This document shows, in pieces, positions 54,820 through 63,788 of a stretch of 64,000 bases of DNA. The notes beneath the pieces are model-generated. The model searched no databases. It saw only the letters and a list, made by a program, of their open reading frames with translations, and was not told the origin of the DNA. Positions within the stretch are counted from its first letter, which is position 1. Each line of letters opens with the position of its first letter. Source of the DNA: Trueperaceae bacterium (GTDB lineage Bacteria; Deinococcota; Deinococci; Deinococcales; Trueperaceae); the NCBI GenBank assembly GCA_002707365.1, contig PAMQ01000004.1, forward strand, positions 141,003-205,002, given 5' to 3'. The position numbers and the translations under genes were made by a program.

Positions 54820-55281
54820 ATGCGCTACTGGTTATTTAAGAACGAGCCGGATCATTACTCTTATTCTGACCTAGCAGCTGAACGCGACTGCCCGGTCATG
54901 TGGCAGAAGCATGTTCGAAATCATCAAGCTAAGAATTTCATTAAAGAGATTGAACTTGGTGACATTGTGGTTGTTTACCATTCGAGCACTAAGATTCCTG
55001 CAGCTATAGGATTGGCAGAGGTGAAGTCCGCACCTTATCCAGATCCTGCCCAATTTTCTTCTGGACACAAGTACGAAGATCCGAAGTCCTCAGTTGATGA
55101 CCCTAGGTGGTGGACTGTAGACGTTGAAGCAATTAGGGAGTTAGAGCGGCCGGTATCGATATCAGAATTCCGGGCGGATGAAGTTCTTCAAGAAACAAAA
55201 CTCGTAAAGAACTCTCGTCTTAGTATTTCGCCTCTAACAAAAGATCAATATGACCGTGTGTTGGTTTTAAGTAGTTCATAA
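54820..55281 (+). CDS. EVE domain-containing protein
   Basis: The 153-residue protein consists of one EVE (PUA/YTH-like) domain: RYWLFKNEPDHYSYSDLAAE, VRNHQAKNFIKEIELGDIVV, VYHSSTKIPAAIGLAEV, AYPDP-like PYPDPAQFSSG, DPKSSVDDPRWWTVDVE and LSISPLTKDQYDRVL. The fold has an aromatic pocket for modified bases, and some members read modified DNA or RNA. No restriction or modification genes are adjacent, so a housekeeping RNA-related role is more likely. Confidence 0.92.
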   Translation: MRYWLFKNEPDHYSYSDLAAERDCPVMWQKHVRNHQAKNFIKEIELGDIVVVYHSSTKIPAAIGLAEVKSAPYPDPAQFSSGHKYEDPKSSVDDPRWWTVDVEAIRELERPVSISEFRADEVLQETKLVKNSRLSISPLTKDQYDRVLVLSSS

Positions 55282-55578
55282 CCATTTTTATAGATAGTCT
55301 TTTCATGGGATGGCTCGCATGAAACCGGTGAAAAGAACATTCGGTAATCTCCTTACATATAAATTAATACCTGGTTAAGATTTAGGCATGAAGTTTAGAT
55401 TGCGACTAACGTGGTGATGTAGCTAAATGGTGAGTTGTTCCAGCGCTAAATATGCTTTGCATGTTACGGCAAAAGTTAGATGGTCAATAACAATTTGGAG
55501 GGAAGCTTAGGGAAGGGTTTTGAAGATAAAAGTTCCAATGGTGGAATGCGATCGATTTAGGTGTTGGGGGTGATTTGA

Positions 55579-56376
55579 TTGGTTGGGCGTCTTGCGGGCA
55601 AGGTGGCAGTGGTGGTTGGGGCAGGTTCGAGTGGACCAGGTTGGGGTAACGGAAAAGCTACGGCTGTTCTGTTTGCGAGAGAAGGAGCTCGTGTTGTATG
55701 TGCTGATATTGATGAAGAAGCAGCTGCAGTTACCACTAGTTTGATTTGTGCAGAAGGAGGGGAAGCGGTCACGCTTCGAGTTGACGCTACTGATCAGGAA
55801 GACATTAAACATATGGTCGAAACCGCGGTTGATGTTTATGGCGGTATTGATGTTCTAGATAATAATCTGGGTGTTGTCGAGTCAGGTGGAGTAATTGATT
55901 TTCCTGAAGAGGATTGGGACCGAGTTATGTCGGTCAATCTAAAGTCTTTTTACCTAAGTATGAAGCACGTTATTCCCGTAATGATTAATGGTGGTGGCGG
56001 ATCGATTGTAAACATTTCTTCGATCGCGGCAATCCGTTGGACAGGAGTGCCTTACTCAAGCTATTACGCCAGTAAAGCAGCAATCCTTCAACTGACCAAA
56101 TCTACTGCTGTGGAGTTCGCTTCTAAATCGGTGCGCGTTAATGCTGTGTTGCCTGGCCTTATGAAAACTCCTATGGTGGAGCGCTCTGAAAGTTTAGCAG
56201 TCGCTTTTGGAAAGGGCGATGTTGAGGCTATGTGGAAACAGCGAGAAGCACAGGTTCCTTTAGGTCACATGGGTGATGCTTGGGACGTAGCGCATGCTGC
56301 ATTGTTTCTCGCTAGTGACGAGGCACGCTACATTACTGGCCTTGAGCTTGTGGTTGATGGTGGTGTTACTCTTTAA
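55579..56376 (+). CDS. Short-chain dehydrogenase/reductase with enlarged cofactor loop
   Basis: The 265-residue protein starts at TTG, directly after an in-frame TGA. The NAD(P) loop reads VVGAGSSGPGWGNGKATAVL, longer than the classical TGxxxGxG, followed by CADIDEEAA, DNNLGVVESGG (variant of NNAG), VNISSIAAIRWTG, YYASKAAILQLTKS with Tyr/Lys, and YITGLELVVDGG. The same loop type is seen in the SDR at 45.7 kb. Substrate unknown; it opens the catabolic block of the window. Confidence 0.87.
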   Translation: MVGRLAGKVAVVVGAGSSGPGWGNGKATAVLFAREGARVVCADIDEEAAAVTTSLICAEGGEAVTLRVDATDQEDIKHMVETAVDVYGGIDVLDNNLGVVESGGVIDFPEEDWDRVMSVNLKSFYLSMKHVIPVMINGGGGSIVNISSIAAIRWTGVPYSSYYASKAAILQLTKSTAVEFASKSVRVNAVLPGLMKTPMVERSESLAVAFGKGDVEAMWKQREAQVPLGHMGDAWDVAHAALFLASDEARYITGLELVVDGGVTL

Positions 56377-56592
56377 CCGGGTTTCAGGTGCGACCTGTTA
56401 CTCTTGAGTCTCCGGAAACTTCTACCTGCTCACTTAACTTCTGCAACCCCATATTCAGAATAACATCACAGTCTTCTTGGTCCGAAAATCTTGGGGCCGA
56501 CGATTAACGCCAATAACATTTATAGGTCTTTTCCTGGCACAAGCCTATTGACATCTCTAGTATTTCCATATGTTCGTATTATTGTTAGCGGT

Positions 56593-57477
56593 TTAGCAGC
56601 TGACGTCTTTACCCTCATTACCAAAAGTGGCAAGGCGTTCCTCTTCGCTTATGGAAGGTGAGTTTGATGCCTTGTAGTGAAATTGCAGGGCACGACGCCG
56701 CAGGTTAGAGCGGTTAGCTGGTGTGCCGTGGTGCATAAGGCCATGGAAGAAAAGGCAGCCTCCTGGTTTCAAAGGGACAGCTACAGCACCATTGTTATTA
56801 ATATCGGTATCGCAAATCTGCCAGTCTCGTCGCTTGAAATGGGTTACGGGTCCCTGATTATGTGATCCTGGAATTACCACCATGCAGCCGTTACGGACGG
56901 TAGCTTCGTCGAGCGCAATCCAGACTCCCACAACCACGGTAGAGAGAGGAACCTTAAAGTACGCTAAATCTTGGTGCCAAGGTTTCTCTCTACCGGTTAG
57001 CGGGGGTTTGAGAAGCGCCATGTCTTGAAACATTGTCAATTCCTCAGCGTCGATTAGCTTTCGTAAGGCACTAAGCAGTTTAGGGTGTTCAGTCATGGCT
57101 TTCGTTCTGGGGTCGTAATCAGCGAAAAAGAAAAGTTTACGTGCGTAGGAATGCCGTTCCAAAAGACTTAGTTCATCTGGTTGTTTTTGCATTGAATTCT
57201 CGTACTGCAAGCCTTTGAATTCAGGGTTGTTCCCATTAATAAGGTCAGTTATCCCCGCTAGGCCATCTGCTATTTCTTCGCGTGTGAAAGCGTCATGAAC
57301 TACGAGGTAGCCTTCCTGATGGAAAAACCGGATATCGTTTTCGGCGACCTTATCAAGACCATGAATTTCGGATTTTGCAGTGTCAGTGTAACGATAAAGA
57401 TCCTCCGGGTACTTGCCTCCCGCAGCAACGTCAACGGTTGCGGCGTTACCCACAAGATCTTTACTGGATCCTGCCAT
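56593..57477 (-). CDS. Phytanoyl-CoA dioxygenase (PhyH) family protein
   Basis: The 294-residue protein is an Fe(II)/2-oxoglutarate oxygenase. The metal ligands are His and Asp in PWHQDLAYFKVP and His in FFHGLMHHGTPANRS, with the 2-oxoglutarate-binding Arg nearby (LRRRALQFHY) and GCMVVIPGSHNQGPVTHF between. It is the last gene of a four-gene minus-strand operon, 17 bases after a second PhyH gene. The family hydroxylates lipids, secondary metabolites and phosphonates; the substrate here is unknown. Confidence 0.88.
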   Translation of the reverse strand: MAGSSKDLVGNAATVDVAAGGKYPEDLYRYTDTAKSEIHGLDKVAENDIRFFHQEGYLVVHDAFTREEIADGLAGITDLINGNNPEFKGLQYENSMQKQPDELSLLERHSYARKLFFFADYDPRTKAMTEHPKLLSALRKLIDAEELTMFQDMALLKPPLTGREKPWHQDLAYFKVPLSTVVVGVWIALDEATVRNGCMVVIPGSHNQGPVTHFKRRDWQICDTDINNNGAVAVPLKPGGCLFFHGLMHHGTPANRSNLRRRALQFHYKASNSPSISEEERLATFGNEGKDVSC

Positions 57478-57494
57478 ATTTAACCTCGCTAACT

Positions 57495-58385
57495 TTAATC
57501 AGGAGGACGTGGCCCTAGCGGTTCCTCGGCAGCTCCGTCGGCAGCTTCTTCGGAAAACCATGAGGGTATTTTTTCTTCAGTTGGTCTGGGGTGATGCACC
57601 CAGTAGCCTTCTGGATCGTGACCACGAGCTAGGATAGCGTGCTTAGTACGTAGATCTTCGTTACCCCGCACTTCGACAGGGTGATACCGGAGGGTAAGGC
57701 CACAGCGACGACGGTTGGATGGGTTAGGCATGGATCCGTGAAGAAGCATGTCTGTGTGGAGAGAGATTTGGCCAGCTTTAAGCTCAACTGAAATTGGTTC
57801 CCCGTATTTCTCTTCGGGGTTATGAACGTGTTGGTTAAGCACGCCGTCTTCTTCGTCGGTGACCCATTCGAATGGGACGATGCCAAGATGATGCGTGGTG
57901 GGGAAGAGTTTCATGGCGCCATTTTCGACGTCCACATCATCGATTGCTATCCAGACAGTCACTACTTTACTGGGTGTGAGTGGCCAGAATTGTGCGTCTT
58001 GGTGCCAGTACACTGATTTTTTGTCTCCCGGTGCTTTCGAGAAGTAGTGACTCATGGTGCAAACGATGTTAGGGCCGATTATGTCCTCTACGTAATCTAA
58101 GATGCGGTCGTCCGTGATGAGGTCATAGAGTCCCTGGCAGGTTGTGTGCCAGGCGTTTACGTCCCAATCGCCAAGTCCGTGTTCGTGTGCCATAACTAGG
58201 AGTTTGTCGAAGTACGAGCGGTTAGTTTCGATCTCGTCAGGCGAGTAAACGTCTAATGGGAAGACGTACCCTACTTCGTTGTATTTTTTGATTTGCTCTT
58301 TGGTGAGTTTTTTTGGATCTTTTGTTTCAATGGGAAAGAATTTTAGTTCTCTCTCCATATCTGGAATAGCATCTGTTTGTGCCAC
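57495..58385 (-). CDS. Phytanoyl-CoA dioxygenase (PhyH) family protein
   Basis: GTG at 58385 is taken as start because GGAGG lies eight bases upstream; a TTG at 58427 would place that site inside the gene. The 296-residue protein has YWHQDAQFWPLTPSKVV with His and Asp ligands, a WIAIDDVDVENGAMKLFPTT stretch, and the distal His in MLLHGSMPNPSNRRRCGLTL with the cosubstrate Arg. It is distinct in sequence from its neighbour at 56.6 kb, so the two likely act on different substrates or steps. Confidence 0.88.
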   Translation of the reverse strand: MAQTDAIPDMERELKFFPIETKDPKKLTKEQIKKYNEVGYVFPLDVYSPDEIETNRSYFDKLLVMAHEHGLGDWDVNAWHTTCQGLYDLITDDRILDYVEDIIGPNIVCTMSHYFSKAPGDKKSVYWHQDAQFWPLTPSKVVTVWIAIDDVDVENGAMKLFPTTHHLGIVPFEWVTDEEDGVLNQHVHNPEEKYGEPISVELKAGQISLHTDMLLHGSMPNPSNRRRCGLTLRYHPVEVRGNEDLRTKHAILARGHDPEGYWVHHPRPTEEKIPSWFSEEAADGAAEEPLGPRPPD

Positions 58386-58483
58386 TACCCGTACCTCCTG
58401 AATGGTTTGCAAACTAACTAAGGGCAACGTCTTGTTTAACTAATGATACAAAAAATTAAAAGTTTTAGGGTTGCTTATTGTTT

Positions 58484-59344
58484 TTACTTCCGGAATTCAG
58501 GTGAGGCAGGAGTTCCCCAGCGGTTAGACCAACGTTCGTTGGGATCCCACACCTTTGGGACGTATTTGGCGTCATCCCATATTTGTTGCATGTCGGCTGA
58601 AAACTCAACTATGTTCCCCTCGGTATCGTGGAAATAAATAAAAAGGTTATTGCCCGGTCCGTGTCGTCCAGGGCCGTAAAGAAGGACACGGTCATGCTGT
58701 GCTAAGTACTCAGCTTGTTGAACTAACTCCGCCATGTCCCTTACTTCAAAAGCTATGTGGTGGAGGCTTTGTTTTTGGTGACGTGATACAGCTAGGCCGT
58801 GATGGTCGGGGGTGCATCGCATCCATACGAAGTCCTCCCCAACGCAATCTGAGATACGAAGCCCAAGTACTTTGGTGTAGAACTCGAGACCAGCACCAAA
58901 CTTTGGGGTTCTGAGAGTGATGTGTTGGAACTTTCTAGGTCGAACCGTTCGTACGCCAGAAGGTGGAGTGAGTTGGGACAAGCCAGTGATGAGTTCCACA
59001 TTAAATCCAAGTGGGTCGCGGAAGCGAATAGACTCCTCATGCCCAAGTTCGGTTGAAAAGTTAGTTTGGCACTCTATGCCTGCTCTTAGTAATTGCTCTT
59101 GCGCCGCTTCGAGGTCAGCTAGTTCCTTGACTTCTAGGGCGTAGTGATCCATCCCGTTTTCCTCGGCTGGTACAAGGACAATTTGATGATGGTCGTTGTT
59201 GCATCGAAGGTATATGCGACCTGTTTCGTCGCGTGCGGTTTCGGTTAGGCCGACGAAATCACGGTAGAACGCTGCTTGGGCTTCTGGGTTTTGAGCTAAT
59301 AGACCTACGTGCGATAGTTTTCGGATTCGAATTTCAGGTGTCAT
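58484..59344 (-). CDS. Extradiol (type I) ring-cleavage dioxygenase, VOC family
   Basis: The 286-residue protein has two tandem VOC modules (about 8-120 and 138-255). The second holds the iron triad H141 (RKFQHITLRTP), H196 (LHHIAFEVRDM) and E247 (GNIVEFSADMQ), as in catechol 2,3-dioxygenases. It should open catecholic rings next to the hydroxyls (meta cleavage). GAGGGAG precedes the ATG, 10 bases after the hydroxylase gene, which fits hydroxylation followed by cleavage. Confidence 0.88.
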   Translation of the reverse strand: MTPEIRIRKLSHVGLLAQNPEAQAAFYRDFVGLTETARDETGRIYLRCNNDHHQIVLVPAEENGMDHYALEVKELADLEAAQEQLLRAGIECQTNFSTELGHEESIRFRDPLGFNVELITGLSQLTPPSGVRTVRPRKFQHITLRTPKFGAGLEFYTKVLGLRISDCVGEDFVWMRCTPDHHGLAVSRHQKQSLHHIAFEVRDMAELVQQAEYLAQHDRVLLYGPGRHGPGNNLFIYFHDTEGNIVEFSADMQQIWDDAKYVPKVWDPNERWSNRWGTPASPEFRK

Positions 59345-59354
59345 TTTAACTCCC

Positions 59355-60977
59355 TCAAGGAACGCCGGTGTTTGAATGTAAACATAGTAGCGAGAATAAT
59401 TCTTTCATTCCTTGATTTAATCCGGTGGCGGTGTAAGCGCCAAGAACGTACCGGTCAGGCCTGATAATAACGAATTGTGCTCGGTATTTTCTGAACCACG
59501 CCACTAGTTTTCCTTCCACATCGAGGATTCTCTTGAAACTTCCTGACTGCAGGTTGGACGTGACTTTTCCATTGGCTACCTGCACAAATGTGATAGGCAA
59601 CGTGGTAGTTATTAAGGTATCTGCAAGTTTAGTTAGGACGTCATCGTGTTCGGCTATGGTTAGTACTGAAAAGCCATCACCTAATACTGAGTCCAGTGGT
59701 ACGGCTTCGTCAGTGTCGAGTAGAACTGTCGGCTGAATGAATTGTTTTCCCTTTGCCCGACTGATTTCGCCACCGAGAACCCCCTTTTTTAGGTTAGGGG
59801 AGCGGAGAGTGAAACTAGCTAATGTTGTGAATAACCTAGGAATACGCAGGATAGTTTTAAACAAGATGTCTCGGAGATAGGCGCCGAGGAAGCTACGTGT
59901 TTGGATGAGGTTTCCCAGGAATATAGTTCCTCGGGTCATGCGCGTCACGTGTGGGATACGCTCTACCGCGTAACTATTGAGGAGTTCGTCGGAAGATGCG
60001 CCTTTCACTACTAAAGCTAGTTTCCAGCTGAGATTATGTACGTCCCGTAAGCCACTGCACATACCCTGTCCAGCAAAGGGTGGCATTTGGTGGGCGGCGT
60101 CACCCGCGAGGAGAGCACGTTCGACGCGCCACTGTTTCGCAATTAGTGCGTGGAAAGTGTAAATCGCTACTCGCTGTATCTCAACATTGCTAGGGTCAAC
60201 AACCGAGGAGAGGAGATTCCGTACCTGTTCTTTTGGCGGAACTGAATTAGGCGCCGGTTTGTCAATTTGCATGAACTCCCAACGGTAATGTCCTTTGACT
60301 GCGGTTGGTACATAAGTAACGGGTTGGCGCGGATCACAATATTGCTGGTGACAGTTTGGTAAGTTTGCTTCCTTTGGCGTTACGTCGGGGTTCAGGCGGA
60401 CGTCCAGCACGAGCCAAGGTTGGTCGAAACCTAGGTCGCGAAGTCTGATGTTGAGTTGTTGCCGGACTAAGCTACGAGCCCCATCGCAACCCACGACATA
60501 CTTTGATCGTATCGTTTCTATCTTGCCGGTTTCTGCCTGTCGGGCCGTAAGAGTTACTCCGACGTTGTCCTGTTCTATCTTCTCTACTTCCATCCCGAGC
60601 CGAGTATCTACGTGTTCAAAGCGAGTTAAACCCCCACGAAGGACAGCCTCCAACGTGGGCTGGTGGAAATAAATGTCTTCTCGGTGCCCAATGGCTGTAG
60701 TTTTTCGTACTGACGCCTCGAAGAAAATCTCGCCCTTAGCATTAAGGTACTCCCTCTTGGTGTACGTCCCCAGCGCTGGCCGCATTGATTCGAGGAGTCC
60801 CAGGCTTTGGAATGTTCGGAGAGCTTCATCGTCAGCGTGAACTGCGCGAGGGACAGGGAAAATCTCCGTGTCTTGCTCTAAGACAACTGTCCGGCAACCG
60901 TGAAGACCCAGTAGATTGGCTAAGGTAGCCCCGACAGGTCCGAATCCGACTATAGCCACGTCAAACTCTTGCGACAC
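59355..60977 (-). CDS. FAD-dependent aromatic hydroxylase, MhpA-like
   Basis: The 540-residue protein has the FAD motif VAIVGFGPVGATLANLLGLHG (in parts, G11, G13, G16) and VGCDGARSLVRQQL. ALLAGDAAHQMPPFAGQGMC and LRDVHNLSWKLALVVKG complete the pattern of class A flavin monooxygenases related to 3-(3-hydroxyphenyl)propionate hydroxylase. It should add an OH to a phenolic ring with NAD(P)H and O2. GTG start with GAGGTGA upstream. It is the first gene of the minus-strand hydroxylase-dioxygenase-PhyH-PhyH operon. Confidence 0.88.
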   Translation of the reverse strand: MSQEFDVAIVGFGPVGATLANLLGLHGCRTVVLEQDTEIFPVPRAVHADDEALRTFQSLGLLESMRPALGTYTKREYLNAKGEIFFEASVRKTTAIGHREDIYFHQPTLEAVLRGGLTRFEHVDTRLGMEVEKIEQDNVGVTLTARQAETGKIETIRSKYVVGCDGARSLVRQQLNIRLRDLGFDQPWLVLDVRLNPDVTPKEANLPNCHQQYCDPRQPVTYVPTAVKGHYRWEFMQIDKPAPNSVPPKEQVRNLLSSVVDPSNVEIQRVAIYTFHALIAKQWRVERALLAGDAAHQMPPFAGQGMCSGLRDVHNLSWKLALVVKGASSDELLNSYAVERIPHVTRMTRGTIFLGNLIQTRSFLGAYLRDILFKTILRIPRLFTTLASFTLRSPNLKKGVLGGEISRAKGKQFIQPTVLLDTDEAVPLDSVLGDGFSVLTIAEHDDVLTKLADTLITTTLPITFVQVANGKVTSNLQSGSFKRILDVEGKLVAWFRKYRAQFVIIRPDRYVLGAYTATGLNQGMKELFSLLCLHSNTGVP

Positions 60978-61189
60978 TTGACTTCACCTCAAGGAGCGAT
61001 AGATCAATATATTGGTCTTCAAAACAAATGAGATTAGTTTCTACAAACACTCTAGGGTAGATCGTCGCATAATTTGGGCTCGTTGTACGAAATTAGACTC
61101 TGTCCTAGTACCGATCTCGCGACTGTGAGACCGTAGTTTCGTAATTAATTATGACTGGGATTATTTGTTTTGATGTGCCAGAATGACTA

Positions 61190-62062
61190 ATGGAGAGCAT
61201 TTACGAAAGAGATGGTTACCAACTAATTGAGGGCGCTATTTCTCAAGCAGACCTTCAACCGTTACGGAACGACATTAATGAACAGATTACTCTTCATGCT
61301 CGTGAGCTTGTAAATCAAGGCAAGGCTACTGACCTGTATTTAAATCTGCCTTTTGGAAAACGTCTTGTGGCTCTTCACCAGGAAGCGCCCCTCACTAAGC
61401 GGTCTTGGCCCACCACGGCTTTTAATCCTTCCCTGTACCCACTAATTAACCATCCAGCTATTATCGATGCTGTTGAGGCCCATGTTGGGCCAGACATTAC
61501 CTTTGTTGATTACCTTGTGCGTCCAAAGATGCCGCGGAGCGAATCGACAGCATTCCCACTGCATCAAGATAGTCAGTATTACGGTAAGGCTTCACAACAC
61601 GCGCACACCGTGACCGTATGGATACCGTTAGTGGACGTTAATGAAAAGAATGGTTGCTTGTTTGTGATTCCTGGAAGTCATAAATGGGAGCTTTACGATA
61701 GTGCTAGGGATGAAAACAGCAACATGCGGTCATTTGTGGATGTTGAAGCTCGGGGTACTCCCATTCCAATCCCGATGAAGGCTGGCGACATTTTGTTATT
61801 TCACAACATGACGTTTCACGGCAGCAAGGTTAACCACACAGATGGTGTGCGCTGGAGCGTCGATATTCGTTACGTTCGGACGCTCGGTACTCAAGCTACC
61901 TCTAGTACCGAACAAGCCGGAGTTGAATTCATGTTCGAGAAGATGCGAAATGTGAGTCTACATGCTGCGATGGTTGTGCGAGGTGACGGGCCCCGTTGGT
62001 CACTCGAGGATTGGCAACGAGAGACCGAATCCAAGCGTGCTGCTAGGGCCACGTCCACCTAA
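61190..62062 (+). CDS. Phytanoyl-CoA dioxygenase (PhyH) family protein
   Basis: The 290-residue protein is the third PhyH enzyme in this block. It has FPLHQDSQYYGKASQHAHTV with His and Asp, WIPLVDVNEKNGCLFVIPGS, FHNMTFHGSKVNHTDGVRWS with the distal His, and the cosubstrate Arg in VRWSVDIRYVRT. The middle resembles small-molecule oxygenases of marine heterotrophs. A CAGAAT -10-like element five bases before the ATG (61179-61184) suggests a leaderless mRNA. It is transcribed away from the mhpA-like gene. Confidence 0.87.
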   Translation: MESIYERDGYQLIEGAISQADLQPLRNDINEQITLHARELVNQGKATDLYLNLPFGKRLVALHQEAPLTKRSWPTTAFNPSLYPLINHPAIIDAVEAHVGPDITFVDYLVRPKMPRSESTAFPLHQDSQYYGKASQHAHTVTVWIPLVDVNEKNGCLFVIPGSHKWELYDSARDENSNMRSFVDVEARGTPIPIPMKAGDILLFHNMTFHGSKVNHTDGVRWSVDIRYVRTLGTQATSSTEQAGVEFMFEKMRNVSLHAAMVVRGDGPRWSLEDWQRETESKRAARATST

Positions 62063-62113
62063 TTATTCGTTTGAATCATTCATCCTGTCGTAATGACTTT
62101 TTGTTGAGCGGAA

Positions 62114-63589
62114 TTAAGCCACGTCGAAGACTAATGCTGTAACTGAGTGCGGCTCCAAAGTAGTGTCAAAGGTGCTGCCTTCAGCAGTGATGGATTCCTT
62201 GCGGGTAATTACGTTATCTGGTGTCGCAAAGGTGTTTTCTGCTTTGACGTCAGGGCCATTCACTATTTGGGTGGAGCCTGGACCAGCGAAATGACCATCA
62301 TGAAGAGTGATTGTCACGTCACTTGCTTTCGACTCGGACCGGTTAACGGCGTACACAGTTAGTTTCTTGTTCGCCTCATCGAGAGTTGCTGATACATCAA
62401 GAGTTCGTAAGGCAGGGAATTTTTTTGTCGAGAAGGTATCGCCAGCCCAATGCACATCAAGAGCAGTCGTTCCGCAGGTGTTGCGGTAAACCTCGAAGGG
62501 GAAGAATGTAGTTTGTAGTACTAGTCCTTCGGGACTAGTTAAGATTGGCGCGATGACGTTCACGATCTGCGCAATGTTCGCCATTTTCACGGAACTAGCG
62601 TGGCGAATAAAGGCATTGAAGTGCATCGCGACTACTAAAGCATCCTCTAAGTTATAGGCCTCCTCGAGCTTCTGTTCGTTCATCGCGCGGTACCAGACGT
62701 TCCATTCGTCTACCGCAATGGGAATTGGATTTTCGATCTTGTTGGCGCTACGAAGAGCATGAAGCATGCCTTCAGTGGCAGTGAGCTTCTCGTTAATCAA
62801 TTCGGAGAGACTCATGTAGTCCTCAAAACCTTGGCCGTAACCACGTTCCTCGTCATTACCGACGTACCAGTGGATTGCCATGTAATCAATAAGACTTCCT
62901 GCTTGCTCCACAAGGAGTTGCAGGCGTTCAGTCCAATCGGGTTGCCAAAAGCTTATTCCGGACGCGAATAGTTTAATGCTCGGGTCAGTCCATTTCATGA
63001 CTTTGGCAAATTCGGTGTACGCCCGGGCGTACTCCTCAGGTGTTTTCATTCCAATTTGCCAGGGTCCGTCAACTTCGTTGCCGATACCCCAGTACTTAAC
63101 GCCGTGCGGTTCGTCGTAACCATGGGATTTTCTTAGTTTCACTAGTTCGGTATCTTTGGTGCCGTTACAGTACTCAACCCAATCACGTGCTTCACGCATG
63201 TCGCCGTCCCCACAATTAACAGCGAGGTACGGTTCGCTACCAACCTTCTGGCAAAAACGTATGAATTCATTAGTACCGAAGGTGTTTGGTTCAATGTCAT
63301 GCCAAGCAAGCTCCATCCGAGCTTTACGTTCTTCTACAGGTCCAACAGCATCACGCCAGCGGTATCCGGATACGAAGTTGCCACCTGGGTACCGTATTGC
63401 CGGCATGCGTAATCTCCTGATGGCATCTTGCACGTCACTCCGGAGACCATCAGCATCCGCAAGAGGGGATTCAGGTTCGAAAATACCGCCGTAAATATGG
63501 CGACCAAGGTGCTCAGCAAAGCCACCAAAAATGTTCGGATCAATATCACCTAGAGTTCGGTCCAATTCAATCGATATGTTAGTAGCCAC
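62114..63589 (-). CDS. Alpha-L-arabinofuranosidase, GH51
   Basis: The 491-residue enzyme has the GH51 plan: NIFGGFAEHLGRHIYGGIFE, MPAIRYPGGNFVSGYRWRD, the acid/base E172 in KYWGIGNEVDGPW and the nucleophile E295 in AVDEWNVWY. A C-terminal beta-domain starts near residue 390. No signal peptide is present, so it should act in the cytoplasm on arabino-oligosaccharides taken up by the cell. Start is GTG with GGAGG nine bases upstream. Confidence 0.93.
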   Translation of the reverse strand: MATNISIELDRTLGDIDPNIFGGFAEHLGRHIYGGIFEPESPLADADGLRSDVQDAIRRLRMPAIRYPGGNFVSGYRWRDAVGPVEERKARMELAWHDIEPNTFGTNEFIRFCQKVGSEPYLAVNCGDGDMREARDWVEYCNGTKDTELVKLRKSHGYDEPHGVKYWGIGNEVDGPWQIGMKTPEEYARAYTEFAKVMKWTDPSIKLFASGISFWQPDWTERLQLLVEQAGSLIDYMAIHWYVGNDEERGYGQGFEDYMSLSELINEKLTATEGMLHALRSANKIENPIPIAVDEWNVWYRAMNEQKLEEAYNLEDALVVAMHFNAFIRHASSVKMANIAQIVNVIAPILTSPEGLVLQTTFFPFEVYRNTCGTTALDVHWAGDTFSTKKFPALRTLDVSATLDEANKKLTVYAVNRSESKASDVTITLHDGHFAGPGSTQIVNGPDVKAENTFATPDNVITRKESITAEGSTFDTTLEPHSVTALVFDVA

Positions 63590-63788
63590 AGGTTGTTTCC
63601 TCCATGGAAGACTCTACCGCTTTTCCTGCGGGAGTTCCATAAACAAAAGGATTTACCTGGATCCTAACGGCCCAAGCGCAAACAGAAAGACCAGCAGGTA
63701 CTAAAAGAACTTCACCCGTTGATTGTGAGTAAAACCAAATTATCCTAGAATCCGTGATTCACACGGTGGACCTTTTTATCCGCAGTGT

